DNA of 16,723 nucleotides from Oscillospiraceae bacterium (GTDB lineage: Bacteria; Bacillota; Clostridia; Oscillospirales; Oscillospiraceae): assembly GCA_016297855.1 (NCBI GenBank), contig JAEDFW010000029.1:1-16723 (forward strand), in the 5' to 3' direction. Under the pieces are notes generated by a model, which was not told the origin of the DNA, ran no database searches, and saw only the letters and a list, made by a program, of their open reading frames with translations. This document shows positions 5,939 to 13,865 of the stretch, piece by piece. The position numbers and the translations under genes were made by a program. Position 1 is the stretch's first letter, and every line of letters starts with the position of its first letter.

Positions 5939-7685
5939 GCGTGCTTCCCTCCCTCGGCAAAAGAATCGTCGCGGTCGTGCCCTGCTGTTCATAGCTCTCA
6001 AGCTGAATGCCGTATGCAGGGCCATACAGATGCTGCATCATTTTATAGACAGTATTGAGGGCGATCCGATTGTGGCGGCTGCCGGCAGAAGGCGGATCAA
6101 GCGGCAGTTGGATGCTGCCGTTTTGCCCGGAGAATCCGACGCCGTCATCCTGAACGACGATTCGGACTGTTTCCGCATCGGCAAGACTGACCGAGACACG
6201 CACTGTGCCCGGCCCTTGCTTTGGCTCAATTCCGTGGACAACGGCATTTTCCACAAGCATCTCAACCGTGAGCTTTGGCACAAGGCAGCCCAGCAGCGCC
6301 TCGTCCTCGATGGACACCTGATAAGAGATCTTATCGCCGAAGCGCATCTGCTGCAATTCGATGTAGAATTTGGCGTATTGCAGCTCCTGCGCCAGTGTGA
6401 CTTTGATATCGCCGTCGGTTGACAGCCGCGCCTGCGTAAGCCCTGCAAAATTGCTGGCCATCTTCTGAATATCCGGGTTTCCGTCCATCTGCGCCATCAG
6501 CGCGATGCTGCAGAGCACGTTGTACATGAAGTGCGGGTTGACCTGACTTTGCAGGAAGCGAAGCTCACTGTCCATGGCGACGAGCTTCTTTTCATAGACG
6601 TCATGGATGAGATGGTCGATCGTATCGGTCATGGCGTTAAACGCGCGGCTCATCGTCGCAAATTCCTGCGCGTCATATTGCGGAAGCTTCACGCTGAAAT
6701 TCTGCTGCGCAACCTGCTGCAGCTGCTGCGTCATCTCCTGCAGCGGGCGCAGGCGATGAATAACGGCAAAGAAAACAATTGCAGCAACTGCGAGCAGGAT
6801 CAACACACAGGCGATCACATATGGTGCGGCGACCTGATACAATAGCCGCAAAATCTGCGCCGAAGGAACACCGATCGCGCAGCGAAGCCCCATCCCGAGA
6901 AACTCTGTAAACAGCAGATATTTGCTGCTGCCGAGCTGCCGCTCATAGCAGCTATTGCGGCTGGTATCGGATAGAAGCTGCTGCTCCTGCGTGGTCAGCT
7001 TCAGATGGCTGTTGGAAAGAACAACGGTGCCCTCCTTATCAAACAGATACCAGAACGCATCCTGATAATCGGACGTTTTGCTCATGATCGAGGAAATTGC
7101 CGACTGATTGACAGCAAAGATGACCGTTCCGAATGCGTCCGCCCACCTGTCATATACGGTGTAGATGATATGAACATATGCCGCATCCGCCACGATCTGG
7201 ACATCCTTGCCGGTTTCTCGAAATGCGAGGTAGCGTGCAAGGTTATCCTGATTCAGCTTAGCCTGCTCATTGGAAAGATTTTCATGATAGCTGACGCAGT
7301 CAAATGCCCCGGTATCGTCGAAGAAATATGCCAGCTCCACAAACGGAAGACCCGGCTCGACAATATTTTTATCCGAGTAAATGTCAACAAGTGTGCTAAA
7401 CTGTTCGCTGCGGGTCTCAGAAGCCGCTTTTGCCATCTGCGGGCTTTTGCAGATGCGAAGAAGGATATCTTCCAGCAGCTCTGTCTTGGTGGAAAGGCTC
7501 TGACTGACTGCCTGCATGGCAAACTCCGCCTCACGGTTGACATACGCGCCCATGACATTGCTGATGAGCAGCACCAAAATGAGCAGACTGATCAGAAGCG
7601 TGACCAGCACAGAGCTGACGCACAGCCAAATCATCTGTCCGCGCAGGGACGGATGGCGCAACCATGTTCTGCGTTTCTCCCGCAT
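5916..7685 (-). CDS. Sensor histidine kinase (YesM/LytS-type His_kinase family)
   Basis: 589 residues from the ATG at 7685, chosen because AGGA lies 7 nt upstream; an ATG 27 nt further out has no ribosome binding site. Order: transmembrane helix 1 (about 18-43), a ~240-residue extracytoplasmic Cache-like sensor region, transmembrane helix 2 (about 288-309), a HAMP linker (about 310-362), the His_kinase motif LQSQVNPHFMYN with phospho-acceptor His385, and an ATPase domain with N-box VEMLVENAVVHG (Asn480) and G-box DDGVGF (513-518). The second Gly-rich box, usually GIGLxN in this family, reads RIALNT here. The kinase should sense an extracellular sugar, or a sugar-loaded binding protein, and phosphorylate the regulator encoded immediately downstream. 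Confidence 0.93.
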   Translation of the reverse strand: MREKRRTWLRHPSLRGQMIWLCVSSVLVTLLISLLILVLLISNVMGAYVNREAEFAMQAVSQSLSTKTELLEDILLRICKSPQMAKAASETRSEQFSTLVDIYSDKNIVEPGLPFVELAYFFDDTGAFDCVSYHENLSNEQAKLNQDNLARYLAFRETGKDVQIVADAAYVHIIYTVYDRWADAFGTVIFAVNQSAISSIMSKTSDYQDAFWYLFDKEGTVVLSNSHLKLTTQEQQLLSDTSRNSCYERQLGSSKYLLFTEFLGMGLRCAIGVPSAQILRLLYQVAAPYVIACVLILLAVAAIVFFAVIHRLRPLQEMTQQLQQVAQQNFSVKLPQYDAQEFATMSRAFNAMTDTIDHLIHDVYEKKLVAMDSELRFLQSQVNPHFMYNVLCSIALMAQMDGNPDIQKMASNFAGLTQARLSTDGDIKVTLAQELQYAKFYIELQQMRFGDKISYQVSIEDEALLGCLVPKLTVEMLVENAVVHGIEPKQGPGTVRVSVSLADAETVRIVVQDDGVGFSGQNGSIQLPLDPPSAGSRHNRIALNTVYKMMQHLYGPAYGIQLESYEQQGTTATILLPREGSTHDQSSDC

Positions 7686-7706
7686 AAAAATGTCCTGACC
7701 TTTCTC

Positions 7707-7736
7707 TTGCATTTGTGTCTGCTTTGCTGTTATGAT
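7707..7736 (+). promoter_or_regulatory. Extended -10 promoter for first binding-protein gene
   Basis: TTGCAT (7707-7712), an 18-nt spacer and TATGAT (7731-7736) preceded by TGT make an extended -10 promoter about 44 nt upstream of the lipoprotein start. It lies in the short divergent region next to the kinase gene, so a regulator bound here could affect both directions. A clear kinase promoter on the other strand was not found; TATCAT overlapping the same -10 region is a weak candidate. Confidence 0.55.
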
Positions 7737-7779
7737 AGCATAAAAAGCGGAAAAGCAGAACAGGGAGATGAATCATCGA

Positions 7780-9069
7780 ATGAAAAAAAGAGTATTTGCA
7801 TGGGCGCTCCTGCTTTCAATATTTCTGACTGCGTGTGCAGCGAAACCGGCTGCGGAACCGGTTCCCATCAGCTTCATGCACGGCTGGGGCGGCAGCGGCA
7901 GCGACCATGTCGGGATGCGCGAGATCTTCTCGGATTTTGAAAAAGCGAATCCTGACGTGCATGTGATCTATGATACATCGCCGGATCTCAGCATTGTCAT
8001 GGAGAAGGCTGCCGATATGCTGTCGGTTGATAAAGCGCCCAATATCATCAGCACAAACGGCAATGTGCAGTACGTCTCCAATGCGAAAAAGAAAGGCATT
8101 GCGCTGGACTTATCGCCGTATCTGCAAGCGGATGAAGCGTTCGCGTCCAACGTCAGTCCGCAGATCCTACAGGCGCTGCAGGAGCCGGACGGCGCAATCT
8201 ACACCCTCCCTGACGCTGTGGAGTATATTGGCTACTGGTACAACGCGTCTTTGTTCCGTCAGGCGGGAATTACGGATACCGGCACGCCGGAAGGAGAAGC
8301 GCTCCCGCCTAAGACGTGGGAAGAATTCTGGATTGCCTGCGACAAGCTTGCCGCAATCGAATCGCAGACAGGCGCGGTGCCGCTACAGCTGCAGCTCAGC
8401 CAGATGGGGTTCTTTTTAGGTGCGAGACTGGCCGCCGCCTCGGAGGATGCACTGGCGTTCATGCAGAAGAAAATATCCTCCTGCGGGGTAAAGGACGCGG
8501 AGCTTGCGGTCTCGGAGCTCGCGCGCGCCATGTCGTATGACACGCAGCGCGAGACCAAGCTGGATGTCCGGCAGAATTTCTTTGAAGGCAAAAGCGCCAT
8601 ATATATTGACGGCGTCTGGGCAAACACGGAACTCGCCGAAACGACGACGCAGCAAGAGATCCGCTATGCCGCGTTCCCGAGCAATACCGGCCAGACGATT
8701 GCCTACGCCAATCCTGCAACCGGCTATGTCATCAGCAATACCGGCTCAGAAGAACAGATTGACGCCTGCATACGGTTTCTCAAATATATGCTCAGTGAAG
8801 ATGTGCAGAAGCAGATCGTAACAAAGACGCATCAGGCGCCCAGCAACCCCAAAATTTCGGATGCATGGGTTCATGAACAGGTTCCTGTTCTATCTGACGC
8901 TGTGCAGGTCTGCAAGCAGGCAGACGAGCAGATTCTGACATTGTATTCCGTTCTGCCGGCCAAACTGAGCGCGCAGCTGGAACAGCTGCTTGACGAGCTG
9001 CTGCTGGGAAAGGACGTGCGCTCTGAGATCATCTCTATCATATCAAATGCAGACGGGGCTCTTTCATAA
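7780..9069 (+). CDS. Sugar ABC transporter substrate-binding lipoprotein (first copy)
   Basis: 429 residues. The signal peptide MKKRVFAWALLL... ends in lipobox LTAC (Cys19). I chose the ATG at 7780 because an upstream in-frame ATG (7768) abuts the AGGGAG motif with no spacing; the distance to 7780 is 12 nt, rather long. The mature protein has the family-1 extracellular solute-binding fold: an FMHGWGG opening, YWYNASLFRQAG, FFEGKSAIYIDGVW, then GYVISN and a helical C-terminus. It is clearly paralogous to the protein at 9305 but is separated from it and from the permeases by a very strong terminator. It lies divergently beside the sensor kinase. It could feed the same permeases or present ligand to the kinase; both are inference. 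Confidence 0.88.
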   Translation: MKKRVFAWALLLSIFLTACAAKPAAEPVPISFMHGWGGSGSDHVGMREIFSDFEKANPDVHVIYDTSPDLSIVMEKAADMLSVDKAPNIISTNGNVQYVSNAKKKGIALDLSPYLQADEAFASNVSPQILQALQEPDGAIYTLPDAVEYIGYWYNASLFRQAGITDTGTPEGEALPPKTWEEFWIACDKLAAIESQTGAVPLQLQLSQMGFFLGARLAAASEDALAFMQKKISSCGVKDAELAVSELARAMSYDTQRETKLDVRQNFFEGKSAIYIDGVWANTELAETTTQQEIRYAAFPSNTGQTIAYANPATGYVISNTGSEEQIDACIRFLKYMLSEDVQKQIVTKTHQAPSNPKISDAWVHEQVPVLSDAVQVCKQADEQILTLYSVLPAKLSAQLEQLLDELLLGKDVRSEIISIISNADGALS

Positions 9070-9117
9070 ACGGTAGAAAAAACACAACTATATCAAAAAA
9101 ATACAACACTGTGAGCG

Positions 9118-9167
9118 AAAAACGCCGCCGGATTGTGCAATACGCACAATCTGACGGCGTTTTGTTT
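9118..9167 (+). terminator. Very strong rho-independent terminator
   Basis: An about 20-bp stem with only one mismatch and one G-U pair (9119-9138 with 9144-9163, core AACGCCG and GATTGTGC) has an AATAC loop. The right arm ends in TTTT and continues G-TTTT. It isolates the first binding-protein gene from the transporter genes downstream, so the second binding protein needs its own promoter. Confidence 0.9.
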
Positions 9168-9304
9168 TGCAGAGCAGGTCAAAAAATCGCAACGCGCCGC
9201 CAGAAAGTTCTATGGTGTTCCGCGCAAATCACAGCTAGACTAAAGATACCGACAAAGCCTGGGCATGAACCGGCCGTGTACGGATTAAAAAAATGGAGGG
9301 TATT
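9168..9304 (+). promoter_or_regulatory. Leader of the transporter operon, promoter not resolved
   Basis: The segment between the terminator and the second binding-protein gene must hold the operon promoter and any operator for the AraC-type regulator. I see no convincing -35/-10 pair; TAGACT or TAAAGAT around 9236-9247 are weak -10 candidates. A weak -35 would fit activator-dependent expression. GGAGGG (9295-9300) is the ribosome binding site. Confidence 0.4.
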
Positions 9305-10693
9305 ATGAAGAAGATTCTTGCACTTTTATTGGCATCACTTCTGGTGATCAGTCTGTTTGCCGGGTGTGCAAAGCAGACGAACGCGCCTTCAAAGCAGGAT
9401 GAGCAGCCCACTGCTGCGGATTCCAAGACGGAAGAACCGGCGCAGAAACCTGCTGACGCAGAGCTTCCCACCGTCACATTTGTGCACGGCTACTATCATG
9501 ACGAGTCCGAGTGGCCCGCAGCCGCGCAGATGCGTCAGATTTATCAGGACTTTGCAGAACTGCACAAGGATGAGTTCAACTTTGTGGCCATTGCCGACGA
9601 GTCCGGCGCGGAGGGCATCTACGACACAGCGCTCAACGACATCAGCGGCGGCAATTTCTATGACATTGCTGATTTCGGCGGCTGGAACATCGTTCCCGTT
9701 GCAAGCGCAGCAGGCCTCATTCTTGATCTCAAGCCGTATCTTGACGAAGACGCAGCATTCAAGGCAGGCGCTGGCGTCTGCTACGATCAGAACCTGACGG
9801 CGGACGGCAAGATCTACTCCGTGCGTGAGCAGATCGAGGCGGTCGGCTTCTGGTACAATGAAGCGCTGTTTGCACAGGCAGGCGCGAAAGAACCTGCTGC
9901 ATGGGACACTTGGGCGGACTTTGAAGATGCCGTGAGTGCACTGGTTGACGCAGGTATTACCCCTTTCGGTCTGAATGCGGGTTGGCCCACCAACATCCTG
10001 ACGGCTGGTCGTTTCCAGGCGGACGCAGCGACTCGTGCGTTCTATTCACGCGGTGCGGACGTAGATTCCTTTGACGATCCCGCGTTCCGCGAGGTGATGG
10101 GCTTCATGCAGGAAAACGTTCTGCAGAAGATCGATTCCGCCAACTTCGGCCCCGGCGGTGACGACGACGAGCAGTACCGCAACGATTTCTTTGACGGCAA
10201 GACCGCCATGCTCTTCAACGGCGTCTGGGACGCAGGCGGCAGTGTGGACTGCGCAGCTGGCGCAGAGAATATCAAGCCCGCAAACTTCCCGACGAATGAA
10301 CCCGGCAAACGCGCGTCTCTCATGTCCGGCGGTACCGGCTTCGTGGTATCGAACAGCTTGACTGAGGCTCAGACGGCAGCCTGTATCGAGTTCATCAAGT
10401 ACATGACCAGTGAAGAGATTGCAAACAAGATCATTGCCTACGGCATCGGCATGGCGCCCAACACCAATGTTGACTATGCGACGCTGATTGACACGGTTGA
10501 CGCGCCCGAAGCAAAGCTGCTTGTCTCCGCCTGCCAGCTGTGCATGGCGGCTGATTATCAGGCGCTTGGCCTTGGCAACGAATTCGGCGATTTTGAGGGT
10601 GAGATTCAGGCGAAATACGCCGGTCTCAAGGATGGCTCCAAGACCGTTGACGACGTTGTGAGCGAGCTTGACGCCGTGATTGCAGCAAGCTGA
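9305..10693 (+). CDS. Sugar ABC transporter substrate-binding lipoprotein (second copy)
   Basis: 462 residues. The signal peptide MKKILALLLASLL... ends in lipobox LFAGC (Cys21). A Ser/Glu/Lys-rich tether (about 22-50) follows, then a family-1 extracellular solute-binding fold with TFVHGYY, FWYNEALFAQAG, FFDGKTAMLFNGVWD and GTGFVVSN motifs that align with the first copy. It should capture an oligosaccharide outside the membrane and deliver it to the two permeases encoded next. The ATG at 9305 is chosen over 9293 because GGAGGG lies 4 nt upstream and the signal peptide then starts correctly. A hairpin follows the gene, as is common where the binding protein is needed in excess over the permeases. 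Confidence 0.93.
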   Translation: MKKILALLLASLLVISLFAGCAKQTNAPSKQDEQPTAADSKTEEPAQKPADAELPTVTFVHGYYHDESEWPAAAQMRQIYQDFAELHKDEFNFVAIADESGAEGIYDTALNDISGGNFYDIADFGGWNIVPVASAAGLILDLKPYLDEDAAFKAGAGVCYDQNLTADGKIYSVREQIEAVGFWYNEALFAQAGAKEPAAWDTWADFEDAVSALVDAGITPFGLNAGWPTNILTAGRFQADAATRAFYSRGADVDSFDDPAFREVMGFMQENVLQKIDSANFGPGGDDDEQYRNDFFDGKTAMLFNGVWDAGGSVDCAAGAENIKPANFPTNEPGKRASLMSGGTGFVVSNSLTEAQTAACIEFIKYMTSEEIANKIIAYGIGMAPNTNVDYATLIDTVDAPEAKLLVSACQLCMAADYQALGLGNEFGDFEGEIQAKYAGLKDGSKTVDDVVSELDAVIAAS

Positions 10694-10713
10694 TTGGCAG
10701 CAGAACAGTTCAT

Positions 10714-10744
10714 GCGAAGGGGGCGCAAAGCCCCCTTCGTTCTA
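10714..10744 (+). terminator. Leaky terminator or mRNA-stabilising hairpin
   Basis: A 10-bp GC-rich stem, CGAAGGGGGC (10715-10724) with GCCCCCTTCG (10730-10739), has a 5-nt loop and only a broken T run (TTCT). It lies between the binding-protein and first permease genes. It probably lowers permease expression relative to the binding protein, or protects the upstream mRNA, rather than fully ending transcription. Confidence 0.65.
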
Positions 10745-10771
10745 TCCGAAGACGAGAAAGGATGAATCGCC

Positions 10772-11707
10772 ATGAAGGCTGGAACGGCTGAAAAGACCGC
10801 CGCCCGGATGCTGGGGAAGCACAGAAAGCAAGGCTTTATTCTGGCCTTTCTGACTCCTTGCACCATTTTGTTCCTGATTGTATACGCATATCCGCTGATT
10901 ACGATTTTTGTGACCTCCTTCTGCTCATGGAATTACGAGAATTTCACAGCGCCGGAATTTCTGGGCTGGGAGCATTTGTTTGACAACTATATCAAGCTCT
11001 TCCGCTACGACGCGAACTTCAAAATGGTGCTGATGAATTCTCTCAAGTGGGTGGCGCTGACGCTGCTCATTCAGGTGCCGTTTACGATTCTGGTCGCGCT
11101 GACGCTCTCGAAAAAGATGCGCGGCTGGAAATTTACCCGGAATATGTTTTTGATTCCGAATATTATCTCCACGGCGGCCATCGGCCTGATTTTTCTGAAT
11201 CTCTATAGTCCCGCCCGCGGCGTTGTGACAGAGATCTGCAATTATATCTGGCCGGGCTCAGACGTGAGCGTCCTGTCCAATTCCAAATATGCGTTCTGGG
11301 GTGTCACGTTCACGTTCGTTTTGTTCGGCGGGTCCAACTGCCTGCTGCTTCTGACGCAGATTTTCTCCATTGATTCCGGCATTTATGAAGCTGCGCGGAT
11401 TGCCGGCGCTTCCGACTGGCAGATCGACTGGCATATCACGCTGCCGCTGCTGCGGCCGATGATCGGCACGATCTCCGTGATGGCAGCAAATTACGGCCTG
11501 CTTCTTTACAACGAAATTGCGCTCATTACGTCCGGTGGCCCTGACAACGCCACCTATTCTTTGAGCTACTATATTTATAAAACCTCGCTTGGCAGTACAA
11601 AACTGAATTTTGCCCGCGGCAATACGGCTGGTGTGATCCAGTTTATCCTCGGCATCGTCATCGTCTGCCTCATCAACCGGATTTTCCGCTCAGACACTTC
11701 GGATTAA
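10772..11707 (+). CDS. Sugar ABC transporter permease, MalF/UgpA type
   Basis: 311 residues with six predicted membrane helices, the first at about residues 21-45. The cytoplasmic ATPase-docking EAA loop lies at about 206-229 (EAARIAGASDWQIDWHITLP). It belongs to the binding-protein-dependent transport permease family of carbohydrate importers. GAAAGGAT upstream at a spacing of about 9 nt supports the start. With the next gene it forms the heterodimeric membrane channel. No ATP-binding subunit is encoded anywhere in the window, so a shared MsmK/UgpC-type ATPase encoded elsewhere is expected, as is usual for such Firmicutes importers. Confidence 0.93.
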   Translation: MKAGTAEKTAARMLGKHRKQGFILAFLTPCTILFLIVYAYPLITIFVTSFCSWNYENFTAPEFLGWEHLFDNYIKLFRYDANFKMVLMNSLKWVALTLLIQVPFTILVALTLSKKMRGWKFTRNMFLIPNIISTAAIGLIFLNLYSPARGVVTEICNYIWPGSDVSVLSNSKYAFWGVTFTFVLFGGSNCLLLLTQIFSIDSGIYEAARIAGASDWQIDWHITLPLLRPMIGTISVMAANYGLLLYNEIALITSGGPDNATYSLSYYIYKTSLGSTKLNFARGNTAGVIQFILGIVIVCLINRIFRSDTSD

Positions 11708-11720
11708 GGAGGGATATGAG

Positions 11721-12548
11721 ATGAAACAAAACACTTCTGCATCCTTCCTGACAAAATTCCTGCGCTATCTTCTGATGGCCTTTGTTTTGCTGATTTCGCT
11801 GTATCCAATTATCTGGGTACTGCTCAACTCCTTCAAGCAGACGCCGGGCGGCCTCGGTTTGCCGGAAAAATGGGTGTTCGACGGGTATATCACGATCTTT
11901 ACAAAGCTCAACATTGGCCGCTATTTTGCAAACAGCCTGATTGTGACGGTTGTCTCTACGGTAATCAGCGTCTTTGTTGTCTCGCTGGCCGCGTATGTAT
12001 CCGCCAGAATCGAGTTCAGGGGCAAGAATCTGGTGACGCTGATGTTTGCCTCAACGCTCTTTATCCCCTCTATTTCCATCAGCTTTCCGATATACCGGCT
12101 GCTGTCGGATCTCGGGCTCAAGGATACGCTGACCGGCGTGATATTCGTTTATGCCAGTCTCGGTATCGCGGTCACCTTCTTCATTCTGCGCAGCTATTTC
12201 CTCACCATCCCAAAAGAGATGGAGGAGGCAGCCATGATGGACGGATGCGGCTATATGAGCACCTATTTCCGCATCATCGTTCCGATTGCAAAGCCGGGTC
12301 TTGCAACGGCGGCGATCATGGCGTTCCTTAATAACTGGAATGAGTATTATTTTGCGTCCATCCTGCTGAAATCGAAAGAACATATGACCCTTCCGGCGCT
12401 TTTGGGCCAGTTCACAACGGCATACTCCAAAAACCTCAACGGCATGTTCTCAGCAATCATTGTGATTGTTCTGCCGACCATTCTCATCTTCTGCCTGCTC
12501 TCGGAGACGTTTGTCAAATCCCTGACCGCAGGCGCAGTGAAAGGATAA
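11721..12548 (+). CDS. Sugar ABC transporter permease, MalG/UgpE type
   Basis: 275 residues with six predicted membrane helices, the first at about residues 14-36. The EAA loop lies at about 169-193 (EAAMMDGCGYMSTYFRIIVP). It is the partner of the permease encoded 13 bp upstream. The ribosome binding site AAGGAGGG (11706-11713) overlaps the end of the upstream gene at a spacing of 7 nt. The next gene starts 3 bp after this stop, and its ribosome binding site (AAAGGA, 12540-12545) lies inside this gene, so import and hydrolysis genes are co-transcribed and probably translationally coupled. Confidence 0.93.
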   Translation: MKQNTSASFLTKFLRYLLMAFVLLISLYPIIWVLLNSFKQTPGGLGLPEKWVFDGYITIFTKLNIGRYFANSLIVTVVSTVISVFVVSLAAYVSARIEFRGKNLVTLMFASTLFIPSISISFPIYRLLSDLGLKDTLTGVIFVYASLGIAVTFFILRSYFLTIPKEMEEAAMMDGCGYMSTYFRIIVPIAKPGLATAAIMAFLNNWNEYYFASILLKSKEHMTLPALLGQFTTAYSKNLNGMFSAIIVIVLPTILIFCLLSETFVKSLTAGAVKG

Positions 12549-12551
12549 ACT

Positions 12552-13865
12552 ATGACAGAAAGAGAAAAACGAACGCAGTGGTTTCAGACCGCCCGCTTTG
12601 GCATGTTCCTTCACTGGGGACTGTACGCCATACCTGGCCGCGGCGAATGGTATATGAGCGAAGCAAAAACCCCCGCATTGCAGTACGAAGCCTATATGCA
12701 GGAATTCACAGCCGCCGCCTATGACCCGAAGGACTGGGCGCGGCGGGCAAAACGGGCTGGGATGCAGTATGTTGTGCTGACGGCGAAGCATCATGACGGC
12801 TTCTGCCTGTTCGATTCCAAGCTGACAGACTATAAGAGCACAAACGCCCCCTGCGGGCGTGATCTGGTTCGGGAATTTGTGGACGCTGTGCGCGCCGAGG
12901 GACTGCGCGTGGGCCTGTACTACTCACTGATCGACTGGCACCACCCGGACTATCCGAAGTACAACGACATCAATCATCCCATGCGCGACAATCCTGTATA
13001 CAAGGACGAAACCGTCAATTTTGACCGGTATCTGGACTATATGCACGGACAGATTGAGGAGCTGGTCACGAACTACGGAAAGATCGATATTCTTTGGTTT
13101 GACTATGCCTACGAAGATCTGCGCGGAGAGGCGTGGAAGGCGACGGAGCTTATGCAGATGGTTCGTCGCCATCAGCCGGACGTCATTGTGGATAACCGTC
13201 TGGAAACGAGCGGTGAGGGATTTGGCAGTCTTGTGACAGAGAATCCAAGCAGCTACTGCGGCGACTTTGTCAGCCCCGAGCAGATCCTTCCACCGGAGGG
13301 CATCCGCAATGGGCGCGGCGAGCGCGTGCCATGGGAACTCTGCACGACCATGAACAACAACTGGGGCTACAATCCCTACGACACCGATTACAAGCCTGCA
13401 TCCATGCTCATCCGCAAGCTCGTTGAGTGTGTCAGCAAGGGCGGCAACATGATCCTGAACGTCGGCCCGGACGCAAACGGCCGTTTCAATGCCGCCAGCT
13501 GCCGCCTGCTCGAAGAAATCGGCAGCTGGATGGCGGTCAACGGCGCAAGCATCTACGGCTGCGGCAGCGCAGAGCTACCCAAGCCGGACTGGGGCTGGTA
13601 TACAAAAAAGGATGGCAAACTCTACGCCCATATCCTTGAAAACCCCATCGGCCCTTTGGCGCTGACAGGCGTCAAGCCAGAGCGGATCGGCAGAGTCCGC
13701 CGTCTGGCGGACGGCAGCGAGGTGCTGCGCGGCGAGAGCTGGATCACAAATGCCTATGAGGGCATCCCGTTTGTCAGTCTTGGCACGATCCCGCATTTTA
13801 CATACCTGCTGCCGGATGCCACTGACACCGTGCTCGAAATCGAATACAAGGAGGATATTGAATGA
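12552..13865 (+). CDS. GH29-type alpha-L-fucosidase, cytoplasmic
   Basis: 437 residues without a signal peptide. The catalytic (beta/alpha)8 domain carries GH29 hallmarks: RFGMFLHWGLYAIPGRGEWY near the start, TAKHHDGFCLFDSKLTDY (about 77-94), YYSLIDWHHPDYP, and KIDILWFDYAYED, where Asp184 is the expected nucleophile. Further support comes from NNNWGYNPYD and GGNMILNVGPDANGRF. A short C-terminal beta domain follows. It should remove alpha-L-fucose, or a fucose-like residue, from imported oligosaccharides by a retaining mechanism. The acid/base residue and linkage preference cannot be read from sequence. The stop overlaps the next start (ATGA at 13862-13865). Confidence 0.92.
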   Translation: MTEREKRTQWFQTARFGMFLHWGLYAIPGRGEWYMSEAKTPALQYEAYMQEFTAAAYDPKDWARRAKRAGMQYVVLTAKHHDGFCLFDSKLTDYKSTNAPCGRDLVREFVDAVRAEGLRVGLYYSLIDWHHPDYPKYNDINHPMRDNPVYKDETVNFDRYLDYMHGQIEELVTNYGKIDILWFDYAYEDLRGEAWKATELMQMVRRHQPDVIVDNRLETSGEGFGSLVTENPSSYCGDFVSPEQILPPEGIRNGRGERVPWELCTTMNNNWGYNPYDTDYKPASMLIRKLVECVSKGGNMILNVGPDANGRFNAASCRLLEEIGSWMAVNGASIYGCGSAELPKPDWGWYTKKDGKLYAHILENPIGPLALTGVKPERIGRVRRLADGSEVLRGESWITNAYEGIPFVSLGTIPHFTYLLPDATDTVLEIEYKEDIE

